Shown here piece by piece: positions 37,001 to 49,784 of a DNA stretch of 64,000 nucleotides; the stretch's first letter is position 1, and each line of letters opens with the position of its first letter. Origin of the DNA: Nemania diffusa. Lineage: Eukaryota > Ascomycota > Sordariomycetes > Xylariales > Xylariaceae. Location: assembly GCA_038501195.1 (NCBI GenBank), contig JBBPUQ010000005.1:2418001-2482000 (forward strand). The letters run 5' to 3'. Both the position numbers and the translations under genes were made by a program. The notes below the pieces were generated by a model. It searched no databases. It saw only the letters and a program-made list of their open reading frames with translations, and had not been told where the DNA came from.

Positions 37001-40000
37001 TCAAGGCCTCGACACGGAGTGAATGCTAACCCGTCGGGCGCATTACATTCCTAGTTTAGGCTACTATGACGAATTCACCTAACCTGTGTCTGACGTATGC
37101 TGCCTTGTCGCTCGTCAAGTGAGATCTGGCTTATTCTTCACGCGCCGCGTGGTGTGCCCAGGGTGCTCGAGGAGACTGAGGAACCTTTCTAGTACTAGAC
37201 CACGCTGTCCTTCATATAGCTGCCCATTATGCAGTACCGCTCGGATCCAGTTCTCCGGGAGCCATCTCCGCTCTCCGACAACCGGTAGCTTGAAATGGTC
37301 CTTGCTGCGCGCGGGAGGATCGGGGCTGTCATTGGTCTTACTTATTGGCTGGCTGACTGCCGAGCCATGCATAGAATACGACTTCTTAGTTGAGTACATG
37401 CCTCGGAGCTGGACGAATAGACGAATGAAAGAATGAGCCCCCTCTTCCCCCCCTCAACTCAAAAAATAAGCTTATACACGATGTAGCTTAGTGGGACTTT
37501 TCGAACGACGCCACTGGCGATAGTCCGTCATCATTCATCAACATAATGGCAGGATCACCAACCCAAGCCACCCGGAATTCATGCTCGCCAGATGCCAGGA
37601 ACAGATTGTGTCGTCCACTTGGTAGTGAAGATTCGACATTGCCCTGGCAGTACTTGTTCGTTAGCAGTAGTGATGAATAGGCGGTAGCTGAGGCGGGGAT
37701 TTATTGAATGCCGCGAAGATACATGCAGCTAAAGCGTCCTCGTGTTTCTTCTTCCAAGATTTAATCAAATCAGCCAATTTTATGACCAAATCAAGGCCGA
37801 GGCGTTGTGAATGAGCAAGTTCGATGAAGCCGCAGGGCCTTCGCTTCGCGGATTCCAGAGGATAAGCATGAACGCCCACACCGAGAATCCCCGACATATA
37901 GTAAGTACGATATAAGCCCACTTCTTGCGAGTACTCAAGATATATTGCTGTGCGACGCATACGGTCATAAGTATAGAACAATCCAAACAGCCGTTTTCCG
38001 GAACGCTCATATGACGCCGGGGCCTGCTGACCGTATTGTGTTACTACCGAGGATAAGAAGGGCGTCGAAGGGCGTCAGGCGGCGTCATTCTTTGTGTACC
38101 GAAGGTGAAGGCGGCTCGGAATGTAGCACAGAGGGTAAAGCGAAACATAGGCGGAGAAGAATAGCCTTTAGATGAGACTGGGGCAGAACTTAGAAGTGAG
38201 TGACGAATTGATAGAAAGTAAACTGACAGTAGGCAAGACATGTCTTTGCGGAATTGACGGTGAATAGAATAGTTATGTCCATGTATCTAATCTAATTTCC
38301 CTTACAGGACGCTATACATCCTGGGCGAGCTGAGACACCCCAGACTCTGGCAATGCCCCTGCATGAGGTGAATACCTAAGGTACCAGGAACTTGGAAGCT
38401 TGAGATGAGACGGTTACAATCTACGATTGGGGTGGAGACAACTCACTGAAGTCTGGGTTTGCAGGGTCTTTGCGAGGTACTCTATACATGTCAAGAATTC
38501 GGGACTACATACCACAGTACTGTACATACATACATGCTACGTACACAATGTAGGTAGTAGATATCTTGCCTCCCTACAGCAAGTAAGGCATACCGAACAG
38601 CATACCGGGCAGCATGCCGGGCAACACACCGGGCAGCACACCGAACAGCGGTAAATTCGACGATAGAACCACGGTAGCAGCATGCTACCTATGTACATAG
38701 ACGAGAGCATAAATGCGTAGCGTAGCGTAGCATGTTGTAGTACCCAGGGAGTACGTAGGTAAGTAGTAGTCGCAGGCGCAGGCGCATCATGTCAATCAAT
38801 CGAGCTTCGGTGTTCAACATTGCCTCGTCTGCTAGGTAGGTAGGTAGTAGATAGGTCATACACACATGGGGCACGGGACTCATCATTCACTCACTCACTC
38901 ACTCATTCACCCACTTGCATTCCGTGACTCATCTTCTACGTTCTACCGAGACATAGGAAGGGCTCTCTTCTGAATACGGTCAAAACATGTCTGCATACGG
39001 GTATGACTGGGTTGGTTTCTAAGTATGTATGTAGGTAGCCATTTACATACCTGTCACGGTAAGTATTGTTGCTGTTGTTGCATGGAGCCTCGGCCGGCGA
39101 TGCCGTATACTAGCGACCGGGCTGTAGACGAACTGCTGCTGCATGCAGGCCGCCGGACATGAGCCGATAGGTCCTCGTTTGCGGAACAAATGAGTCGCTG
39201 CACGCCTAGGTATCAGCGGCTCTTACATGAGAACATGGTGCCCGTCGCCCGTCGCCCGTTTTGCGCAAGCCGATTCCTCAGGCTCCAGAGGTGGATAGGT
39301 AGGTAGGTAAGTAGGTAAGTAAGTAGTGAGTGGCTCGACGGTTATTGGGGGCTATTTTGTTATTTGGCTGGCTCGAAGCCACTTTTTTTTTTTCGTTTTG
39401 TTTCCCTGAGGCGCAGTTCACCCCGGCAATAGTCATACGACCCGGTCGCCAATACCGGCCCTTGGCATCCTTGACTCTTCCTAACAGGCGTTGACTGGGG
39501 ATCTTAAACGTGGAGACTAGATAGACGATTGGGCGACTTGCGAAGGCATCCCCCACATAGCAGGTCTGTTGTCATAATGAGTGAGTACTAAGCTAAATAT
39601 GTATGTACCATGTAGCAAGGCACTCACAAGGCTGACAGCCTCACCTAGGGTCACCATTCACCGTTCCCCGGCTCCCTCGTTCCACCGTTGACCTCATAGC
39701 AGGCGCATACCTAGCAGCGGCAGGGGATAGACGTCCGTCCCAGAGTGGGTCGTTGTAAGATTCTTGATGAGCCCTTTGCGTAGGTACCTGCGTATAGGTA
39801 GGTAATTGCTGCTGCTCGCTATCGGTAGCGCGCTTACAAGAATACCATGCCGATTGTACCTAACCTACTGTACGCAGTAAGTATCTCGACTGGTAGCCGC
39901 CAGGGATGGGTAATCGTACCTAAATTACCCCGGATCGTTGGCCAGCTGTGCAGGGGAACAGCCAGATGACATACATGACAGGCGGCGGCCTGAGAATTCA

Positions 40001-43000
40001 CAACCAGATTCTGGTGTAGGGACATGGGTGCTCTGGTCAAGTAGGTACAGTACAGTACTGCGTATGCTTCCGACCGGGATGATTCGGTGAAGGGTAGCAA
40101 AGTATCGTTGTATTTTTTATTTATTTTTTATTTTTGCTATTTTTTCCCCTTCTCTTTTTGATTTTATTTTCCGTTTATATACAGACTCCACTGGTGACTA
40201 GAGACGGACGAGCTCTTAAAAAAATAGCATAGTATATCTAAAGTTCATGTGCACTATGTATATAGGTAGTTAGTACTACTACTTAGCTAAGGATTGGTTT
40301 TAGTAGGTACATTATGTAGTTTACCTACTTACAAGTAGGTAGATATTCATGGGGCCTCGGAGGACTTGCAAATCAATTGGGCATGCATTCTAGAACCGAC
40401 CCAGAAGTCCGGGATGGTGCTTCTCATCGTATCTAGGTAGATCTTGTCAGCCATGCGATGATCAGGGTTTCGTCTTAAACAGTCTACATTTCTCGTTTCA
40501 GATTTTCAGGCGGGCAGGCGGCAAAGCCAACGCTACTGCAACTGGTGAGAATGAAGGAGATAATAATGACAAAGTCTATCTATCGTTTGGTATGCTGAGG
40601 AAAAGGAGTGCATTCCGCCTAGATGTTCATTGGTTGCTAGTACGAGACATGCGGTCCTCGGGCGGTTTAGGCACGCAGAGACGCTAAATTAACTGCTAAA
40701 ATACCTATCTCAACACCTAGCAGGCGCCCTAACTAGCTGGCTTAGGGAGGGAGGTGCAAGGTGCCTTAGGTAGTTTATCTATCAATACGCACCTAAGATA
40801 TCATCTACATTAGGCAGGACGAACTCTAACTACCTACAGTACGTAATGTAGAAATAAAAATGAAGCATACCTATTCTGCATGCACCCGCCTAGGAAATAT
40901 AGCATACTCACCAAAGCTAGCTAGTCGGTAGGTAGGTATATAGAATATATTAAACTAAGTACTCGTTTGTTATTAGTATTATAAAAATACTTAATCACAT
41001 GTGACTTTATGTATCGTATATGCCTTGTGGCTAAGGTATTTTGAATGGCTCATAACAGAGAAAGTACGTACAGAATATGCGGTAGATCAAAAGAAACGAC
41101 ATGGTTTCATGCATGTGTTGTAGGACAAAGCCGATCGCTCCTACATAGAACCAGAATAGTCGATGCCGGGCGTACGATAGCCAATCGTGGTGCTTAACAC
41201 GCATGCAATGCACAGGAACCGTTCAGCCCTACCAGACATGGTTAGACCATTCCTTTGCATCCGACATGCGATTGATTTACATCATCATACCTACACTATG
41301 ATTCGAGTTGTTGATATCGACACGCGTATGTAGAGAGGTCGTCTCTCAATTCAGCATCATCTATTAGGGATACGATATATACCTCCACTGTACAGACGCT
41401 GCACTACACAACATACGTTTGACTTGAGATGTATACCGTTACTGCTATTGTATATACTTCTGCTTATGGAAATCGGCCGGCGACTCTCTCTCTAATAATA
41501 GCAATTCCGTGCATCGGCGAACTACCTCTATCGCATTACCAGAGACAACACTGCACTATACTTAGTCGATGATGCAAGCAGAGCGAATATGCGCTACTCA
41601 CTTACCCGAGAACAGCTCGGCAGGCCCTAGGAAAACACCCCTGGACACCGTCCGTCATCACGTAGGTAGTGGAGAATCATGGTGGAGGAGCCAAGCGATC
41701 GCAAGGCTGGATTGTCAACTTTAGCCCTGGTCGCTCGCTGGAGCAGTTGTGCGGAAAGAAACTACACAGTAAACATGAAGAGTTCTGTTTCACTGTCGCC
41801 TCGTGCCAGCGCCATATTCTAGAGGGAGACTTACCATCCAGACCACCTAGGGGCCAACCATAGCCAGAGGGGCGCAGAGGGGAGCAGTTTACAAGTGACA
41901 TGGCCCGTTGGTTGAATTCCGGCAAATAGTTTCCTTTCCTTCGGAGTGGCGTCACTCTTCAAATCTCGTGGCATTCGCGTTGGGGGGGTCCCATCTCCTG
42001 GGGCCGGGATTCTATCCCGATTCCATGCGAGGCTAAGAACCGGGACGGGGGCATCAGCATTTAGTAGTGTATACTTACTATGTAGAGAGTGCACACGATA
42101 TGTGTATACATATGTACGTAGGAAGCACCCAAGGCTGGGTACCTCCCAAGTAGGTAATCTGTAGGTACACATGTTTAAACGCCTGTCGAGTGGACTCGTC
42201 TTGATCTCACGTTAGTAAATCGAAATGGGTCGTAATAGCCGCCATCGGGAACCGGGATTATCGTTTTACTTATTGGTACCCGTCCTGCTGCTTGTAGAAG
42301 CATTGTGAATACCTCATATTTGATACAAATCCCGTAAGCAGGCATAGGCTTAGTTATACAGTAGAATGTACATTCGTACTACTCAGACTACCTACTGTTT
42401 TAAAAATGACGGATTATAATTGATTGTTCAGACTAGAACTCGGACGAAAACTCTTGAAACTGGGAATTTGTCAGAGACCGACCAACGCTCTTGTGCTATC
42501 GTAACACTACCTAGGTAGCAACATTCTAAATCGGGTACCTGTTGCAAAGCCATGCCTCCGTATAACTGCACCGAGATCAGAGGTTTGTTTGACATAACCC
42601 TCAAAAGCCAACGATACATACCTAGGCCATCCTTGTTGTCGGCATTTGGAGATTGGAGAGGGCTGTTCACGCGGATGAATCCCCTTTTAGGCTAGCCTAC
42701 CTGCTATTTCTGCTACCTACTTGGCGCAGAAACATTAAAGTGGATAACAGCGAGCGCGCCGTCGGCCACTGGGGCTTGTGAGGTTTGCCTGGCTAGCAAC
42801 CCGTCAGCCAGGACTGGGTATCAGGTCAACTACCTAGGTAGTATTTTTGGCTTTATTTTTCTACACTAGGTAAGTTTCTTAGTCCCTACATCAGGTAGCT
42901 ATAGCTGTATATAGACTGGCAGGTTATTGATATGTCTTTACTTTACTTAGGTAGGTGTATAGATGTTTCCCTCTAAGTAACTACCTAGGCACCTAAGGTA

Positions 43001-43379
43001 GCTAGCTATGCGTAGTTAACTCCGGGGTATGGTAACAGTAGGACACCATTGAAGTAAGAATCAACTTACTTCATGCCTGCATACCTATTTACATATCTAC
43101 CTTACTGGCAGAGTAAGTAACGCACTACCCAAGATACTACGACCCCCAACCCTTGTTACAGCTTTTTCACTGCCCAGAAAACGAAGAAATGGATCTTAGT
43201 AGGGCACTTGTTCGTACTAGCGCGGCGTATAGGCTGCAGGGTTACCTAGGTTAGGACCCTGTTCCCGACTGCTTGCGCTACTCTCTACCTACAGCGTACC
43301 TTACTTACCTACACACACACCTACTACCTAGGTACCTCCCGTACCTACCGTACCTACGTACGGACCTCATCCTCTTACT
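34009..43379. other. 9.4-kb gene desert
   Basis: No recognisable protein domain, tRNA or rRNA is visible on either strand. Short ORFs (for example 37661-37981 minus, 37115-37399 minus, 34370-34600 minus) lack family motifs. Noted content: the POM1 3' UTR to about 34300; scattered TACC/GGTA clusters (38830, 39297-39330, 40300-40345, 40930, 42830-42840, 42945-43010, 43280-43350); a 12-bp minisatellite at 38588; a TCAC tetranucleotide run at about 38886-38912; T-rich tracts at 39382-39396 and 40110-40170. Non-coding transcripts are possible but not demonstrable from sequence. Confidence 0.5.
38588..38647. repeat. 12-bp minisatellite, 5 copies
   Basis: Five consecutive 12-mers of the form (G/A)CA(T/C)(A/G)CCG(G/A)(G/A)CA occupy exactly 60 bp: GCATACCGAACA, GCATACCGGGCA, GCATGCCGGGCA, ACACACCGGGCA, GCACACCGAACA. 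In one frame they would read His-Thr-Glu/Gly-Gln repeats, but no gene surrounds them. Confidence 0.85.
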
Positions 43380-44049
43380 CACACTACCTACCTTACATAC
43401 CAACCTAACACTGCATACACCGTGACCTTTCATTACTCATCGTACCGTACTAGACTAGATACCTCAAGAACCTCCCTTCATGGTCACCACCGTCATCCAT
43501 CATCCGTCCCCCATCCCCTGCGCCGCTCTCCGCCCTCCGCCCTGCATACAAGCCTATGGGTCCGAGGTATATGCCATATCCATTTCGGTACAGATGTCTT
43601 TCCCGTACTGCTGCCTTCTATCTGAGGCCCTTGTCAGGTCCTTCAGGCTGCCAGCCTATAAGGCTGCGATGGCTTCCTGTGTTGGTCCAGGTTCTTAGCC
43701 CTTCGACTCATCATCAGTCATCTGCTCTCTCGCTACAAGCCCTTTTCTTTCGTCTGCTCTTTTAGATCTTGGCTTCTTGATATAATTCTGTTTCCCCGGC
43801 GCCACCTTTCTGGCCTTGTTGCTGCCTTCACCTGACTAATACCACACACACATTGCTGCTCCTCCTCCTCCTTCACCTATATCAAGCCATAAGTGCCGAT
43901 TCAAGCCAAGTCGTTTGCCATCTCCCCCTACTTGTCTCCCACTTACTTACTTATACTTGCCTCTCCACCATACTCTCTCGCCTGTCCGGGATACTATATC
44001 ATCCTTGACATATATCATATCTTCCCCACTCGCCCAAGTCTAGGCCATC
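43380..44049 (+). promoter_or_regulatory. Pyrimidine-rich leader/promoter of the 82-aa gene
   Basis: About 670 bp strongly biased to C and T on the plus strand (for example CCGTCCCCCATCCCCTGC, CTCCTCCTCCTCCTTCACC, CTTACTTACTTATACTTGCC) leading into the ATG at 44050. Long CT-rich stretches just upstream of start codons are typical of strong promoters and long 5' UTRs in filamentous fungi. Introns within the leader cannot be excluded. Confidence 0.5.
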
Positions 44050-44298
44050 ATGTGCTATCAAGTAGTCGAAGTATATGCCGCTTGCCGGTGCCTCTACTAT
44101 CAGCATGCTGTTGACCGGTGCGCTGCCTATGGCCGCCCTGGGCATGAGGTCTCGAAGCGAACCATTCCCGTTGGTTATGCCTGCTCCGTGCATACGCAAT
44201 CAGCCAGTTACGGCGCATACTCCGGCAACCAGAGTTACTCGGACTCTGGCTACTACAGTAGCCAGTCGAGCCGAGACTCATATCGCCAGCGCCGGTGA
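44050..44298 (+). CDS. Small Cys/His-rich protein, conserved-looking, 82 aa
   Basis: Single exon starting in good context (GCCATCATGTG) and ending TGA. The N-terminal 50 residues are highly patterned: MCYQVVEVYAACRCLYYQHA, then VDRCAAYGRPGHEVSKRTIP and VGYACSVH. Cysteines at 2, 12, 14, 24 and 45 with histidines at 19, 32 and 48 suggest one or two metal sites. The last 30 residues are Ser/Tyr/Gln-rich and probably disordered. There is no signal peptide or membrane segment. From memory, small proteins of this style (MC...C.C...H..D.C..YGR.GH) occur in other Sordariomycetes without assigned function; I cannot verify this here. It stands alone between two gene deserts, with long pyrimidine-rich leader and T-rich 3' flank. 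No function should be assumed. Confidence 0.7.
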   Translation: MCYQVVEVYAACRCLYYQHAVDRCAAYGRPGHEVSKRTIPVGYACSVHTQSASYGAYSGNQSYSDSGYYSSQSSRDSYRQRR

Positions 44299-47200
44299 AG
44301 GGTCTTGTCTTCGGTGATGGGCAGCCGCTTGTGGCATGTTCCTACATTAGCTACTTTTGAGTTCGGGCATTGGGTCTCGTACCTCTATTCATTTCGACCA
44401 AGGCCGAGTACACTCTCGCCATTACGCCGGCCGTCTCAGTTATCATTACTGCTTGTAGGCTACGATCGCATTATGTCGTCCTCGGCTCCTCCCGCTCTTG
44501 AAGGTGGTACAACCACGCCATATCTTGGACCCGCCAGCAGGTGAACTGGCCTTGCTGGGGGTGTGCTACGATGCTACGACGGAAGCATACGTCATCGAAG
44601 ACACGTACGAAGAGATGACATGTTCGGACAAAATTCAATTCACTGTTTCTACACTTCAACCTCTCTAAGCTATTCAACTATCGACTGTGGCCATCCTTAA
44701 CCCTATGGTACACGCGAGGATCACGACCAGATGATACGCTTTCTATTCCGGCTTCTCCGTTTCTTTGGCATTCGACTTTATCGGCCCGGGAATAGCATCG
44801 GCGACGCTATGGCCTTTTTTTCTTCTAATTCTTTTTGCAAAAGTCATGGCAAATTATGTGATATTTGGGGTTGGTGGCCTCTATTGACGACGCACCCAAT
44901 ATGACACAACGGTTTGCGGGGTCTTATTACGAAGAGAACCCCTCAGATTGAGCATGGCTTTACTGTACAGCATTTCCAGGGTCTTAGATTTATGGGTTTA
45001 CGCATTGAACGAGGAATAGAGATATACCAGGCGTTTAACAGGGCTGGGCATGGTTTCTCGGGGGTTTTTTGTTTGGTTTTTTTGCATGGATAGAATGTCC
45101 GGTTACATTTCTCCCCTTTTCTTTTTTGGCGTTGATTTCATCTATTTCATTGACGTTGATCTATTTATTTTGATCCGTCGGCTTTGATGCCATGCTCATT
45201 TCGGTATTGCTTATAAGGGGCCAATATGTGTAACAGCACCAAGTTGTTCAGGCAGCAACATCATGTACCCTTACTTTCGTTGATCGAAGTATCACCTAGA
45301 CTGTGTCTGAGGAAAATGGTGCTGGATACAAGGGACTGGGCGGGAACTGGGTTTCTCATCTTTGGCACGAGCGGTCGATTCAGTATTTAGACAGCCACTC
45401 GGCATGGCCAGAGCACCGCTGGCGAGATCGGTTACATTCCCTTCGTCATCCCTATTATGGCTTTAGTTCGCCGAGAAACTTACTCTTCGTCTGGCTACGA
45501 AAGAGCTCGTTCCACTCAATATTTAGATCGGTAGTCTCTCAGTGGGACAGACAGCGGAGGAATGCGGCCGGTTGTGGGGATGGATAGACCAAGTGTTTCC
45601 GAGCAGCTCATATATTAATAAATTTGTTACCTGGAGCCTCAGGCGCAGTGCCTGCGCCGCGCTGTTTCATCACACCTGATTTCAGCGCTGTATATCGTAT
45701 TCCTATTAGCAATACAGCACTGCCGATGACGCAGTGCTACCTTTGCTCTGTTTTTTGGATTCTTTACTTGTAAGTAGACGTTACACGAAGCTTAATGAGA
45801 ACTACAATTTCAACTAAGATGTCTTGGGTGACGATATGAATACCAGTGAGTGTTTGTCCGATGATAATGCACTGCAACCTGAACCTGAATGCCGGGGGTG
45901 GCACAGGGTGGGTAGGTAAGTATAGACACGTGCCATTTTGGCTGGGGGGCCGGCATGACGCATACCTAAGTACCTCAACCTACCTACTATACATACCTCC
46001 TACATATGTAGGTACGCTCTGTATGTAGTCACCACAAGTCTTTGCATACCTACATACATAGGTACCTAAGACAAGAGAACTTATAAACATGAATCAAAAC
46101 ATGTGATTATGAACCATTGGCTTACTTTTATTGCAGCCGATATAAAGTTAGCACAACCCATGAGTTGTATCCAACCTCTATCTAGTCGAGCATCCTAAGT
46201 CTCCGTACCTTGCAGCTATCCTAAGTCAGCTTCCCGCAGATAGCAACACACACACACATTATATACATACTTATTCTACGAACGAGCTATCGTGGATTAC
46301 CCGACTTGAGTAGATAGTCGCAATAACACCACTAGTTTTCTCGAGCCATGCATCCCTAGGTACCCAACAATGTAGCTAGCGAAATATGTACAGTGGGATT
46401 ATAACATACTACGTACATGCACGATAACCCGTCATTAACTTCTCTATATTAAGGTACTTACAAGTACGCAGTTGAGATGAGTCCAGATGGAGGCCTACCA
46501 ATTCATACTACACAGTACGTAGTTTATTAATCATATGCTAGCGCCCACCTATATCAACTTTAAAGTAAAAGCTCCAATGACCTTTGTCGGCTCTTCGGGA
46601 CAGCTAGGTCGGTGGCTTACTTTCGCTGTATGTCAGATACGCTAAGATCTAGTTAGACGGAGGGAGGCCGCCATCCGTGGAGTCGTTGTGCGGACACCCT
46701 ATGGTACCAGCAGGTGATCGAAAAGACTGTGCTTATTATTATAAATGAATATAAAAATATATATAAATTGAGATAATAAGAAATAAGTAAAAAAAGGTGA
46801 TTCTTACCTAATTGCCTTTCTTTATCTCTTACGGTACTACGCTATGCAGGTTGTATAATACCTACCTATACTAGACGGTGGGGTGGCACTGGAGCTCGAA
46901 ATACCTTAGGTACTTGTAGAACTACCTATCGGTAGGTAAACTACCTACCTAGGTAATTAATACAAGGAGACCTGGTATTATAGCCCTGTATCCAGACAGG
47001 TGGAATTAGGCGCGGTTTACCGCAGCCAGCTGGACAAGGGGCGAAGAGAAAGAACCCTAGACTGGGTACATATAGTTAGACGCTAGACTTACAGTAGGTA
47101 TAAGACCTTTACAAAGTATCTACTCAAGGCTACACCCATGCGGAAATGAGTAAGTACCTGCATACAGGACACACGACTGGTGTTCTTGGGATTCGGGATT

Positions 47201-49784
47201 ACTCATTGCCATTGGTAACTACCTAACTAATTGAAGACTTGGCGTATATGTATGTAGCAAAAAAGCGGACAATGCGCTGGCCGTGTATCGGGATAAAAAT
47301 AAGATCTCTCTCTCTGAGTACATACACAAAGGGAGGTGTATACGCTGCTATATGCACAGTATCTACCTATACGTCTAGGTGGTAGGTCCTATCCCTTTAA
47401 ATAGCCACTTAATAGTGAGGTTCTCTACAAGTACAAACTGGTGCCCGATGGCGAGCATAATGTAATAAATTTTTAATATTTTTTTTAAATAATAATAAAA
47501 ACAATATAATATTCAACACAGCAAGGGACGAGCAGCCAAGACAAATAGGTAGGAGAAAATACCGTGCCCGATGCACGTAATTGCATACAGTATGGCTTGG
47601 AGGTTTATAGATAATTTATTTGTCTCCCAGTTCATAAAGTAGCGACAGTACAGGGAACAATCGAGACTTACACATGCCATGTAAGCGGTTGCGCGGGGTC
47701 TACAAGGGACACCACATATTCAGCATCATCTAACAATAGCACGAACAGCCCCTTGCACGCCCCCCCTGTTCTTTCTCTCGTCCTGGGTAGGTAGGTAACA
47801 AGAGTCTATTCGGATACCTATGCGAAAGGACGGGGGGTCTGCTTAGAAGATCAGGGTATCAACGTTACCATGCTCGATCGGCGCTATCCCGGCCCACCGG
47901 TTCAGCCTGCGCTGAGCTGTATAGCGATGCGAGACACGCGGGACGTTGATGTGCTACCACGGGCAACGTGCTTATGGGTGTAGTGGCGTGTATAGCCGAG
48001 CGCTTAATGGGCTGTCTGGCTATCTGGCTGTCTGACTGTCTGACTGAGTAGTACGCTGCCTTGCTCAGTACAGGGCATGAGCCGCACGACACGAGCCAGG
48101 GCAGGCAATACGAATGTCATGCTCGACCGATTCTCGATAAGTTCTGTCGATCATGCGGGAGCATATACCTACGCTATCGCTGTCCGCTCTAAGTCTACCG
48201 TAGCACAGACGATGCGAATTCCCACCTAGTCCATTCTCTTGTTCGTATTTCTCCTTATGAGTATAACAGTGGCTTGGTAGACAATTGGTCCTCGATCCTT
48301 CGTTTGGGGAAGGGCCCGGATGGAACGTTAGGCCTGTGGCTTGGACGGGGTTTCTATTCTTCTCCCGAGTTCCTTTACGGCCACGGTACTCCGTTGGTCG
48401 TGTGTAGGACAAGCAAAGCGAGTATGCTTTTGAGTGGACGTTGAAATGTGATATGTCGGACAACGCACTGGACACAACGAGCGTCCGTCGCGCACTAGGC
48501 AGACGTCGCTGCTCCCAGGAGCACTACTTCTGACGAACGAAGCGGCCTAACTGCCACGTCATTCTCAGATGCCTGCAGCTACGAAAACTGATATATGATT
48601 TCCTAATCTATTCGTTTCCTGTAGTGAGTCTCGTCTCCCCTCCGCCGGAGCACTATGATCATATCTCCCTACCCTCCGTGTACGCAGTAGATATGACAAG
48701 TCGGTAATAGCACCAAGCTCGCCAACCAAAAACTGATATGTTCGCATAGATCAACACGATAAATAAGTCAAACCTCTTAGTGGATCTTCATAAGGGGGCA
48801 TACGTCAATCTTTTTTTATTTAAAAGATCGCACTAAAAGGAGAGCAAATGAAAACGTGTACTTAATTTTGCTGGTAATTGAATTTTCGACATCTGAAGCA
48901 TGCAGAGATGATGAACGTTGATATTAGATCTTCACGAAGTGATTGTGATTACTTTCCGAGCCGATCCCTCGATCTGGACTTAAGCAGCAATTCATTTCTG
49001 CAGGATGCGAGTATATAAATTGGACGCGGCTCTAATTCATGCCATGCCGTCGTGAGGACTCGTTTATCTATTGCGAGGCAGACTACAGAACTTGACAACA
49101 GTATCTACATAGGTAGGCAGGCTTTTGCAACTCTACTTATAGCATTGCACAGCTTGTATCTCCATTTCGTCTAGACAAACGAGCGGGGCTAATCTAATAC
49201 GTACCTGAATAGGTACAGTAGATAGTCGGGCAAGGAAACGTTGATCCGCTGGACCAAGTGAGGAACTGGGGTACAGTCTGGGGTAATATTGCCACATACA
49301 AACTTCTCAGCAGACTCGCTGCACACACGTACCCCACCACTCTGTGCCTGGTATGAAATCAATGGCGAATTACATAGCCCGTGGGCCTTGCCGTAGTGCG
49401 CATGTAGCTTGCATACGGTAAGATCAATCAAGTCTCGGTTGAATGTTCTGTGTGCATTAAAAGGTAGGTCTCGAGAATGACTGTGGACGATTGGTGTTCC
49501 GCACATACGAAGATGGAGGTTCTTGGAGTGATGGTACGTGGCTAAGAGGGGTAAGAACATCGAGTGGTACGGAATGGGGGTAGGAGGCTGTTAGTAATGC
49601 AAACAATTCTTTATTCAATTAGTTATCTATATGGAACGAGACCTCTTAGTACCATAGAGAGTGTCATATACACAGGTAAGCATGCAAAAAACATGAGCCT
49701 GCATGATCTGATATTTCAAAGATAAACCCCTGGATACCTAATAAAAGATTCGGCCTCTAGTGATCTTTCTATAATAGAAGTAAA
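44299..49784. other. 5.5-kb gene desert
   Basis: The first 800 bp are probably the 3' UTR and flank of the 82-aa gene, with T-rich tracts at about 44815-44835 and 45060-45130. Beyond it I see only scattered TACC/GGTA motifs (45910-46080, 46860-46960, 47785) and two small AT-rich patches at 46735-46795 and 47460-47515 that resemble the composition of the left block. ORFs such as 49189-49560 (minus, 123 codons) and 48065-48475 (minus) show no domain. No tRNA was recognised. Confidence 0.45.

Noticed and set aside
37661..37981. 106-codon minus-strand ORF (LDLVIKLADLIKSWKKKHED)
   Set aside because: Helix-like in part, but an overlapping minus-strand ORF in another frame is equally plausible, and no flanking exons or family motifs were found.
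45303..45587. 94-codon plus-strand ORF, and a second frame in the same stretch with an acceptor-like TTTAG before a GEIGYIPFVIPIMALV segment
   Set aside because: Two competing frames, no donor exon that makes sense upstream and no recognisable family; too weak to call.
48065..48475. 136-codon minus-strand ORF
   Set aside because: Begins with GTG rather than ATG and shows no recognisable features.
49189..49560. 123-codon minus-strand ORF starting with ATG
   Set aside because: No domain, signal peptide or splice context; amino-acid make-up looks random for this base composition.
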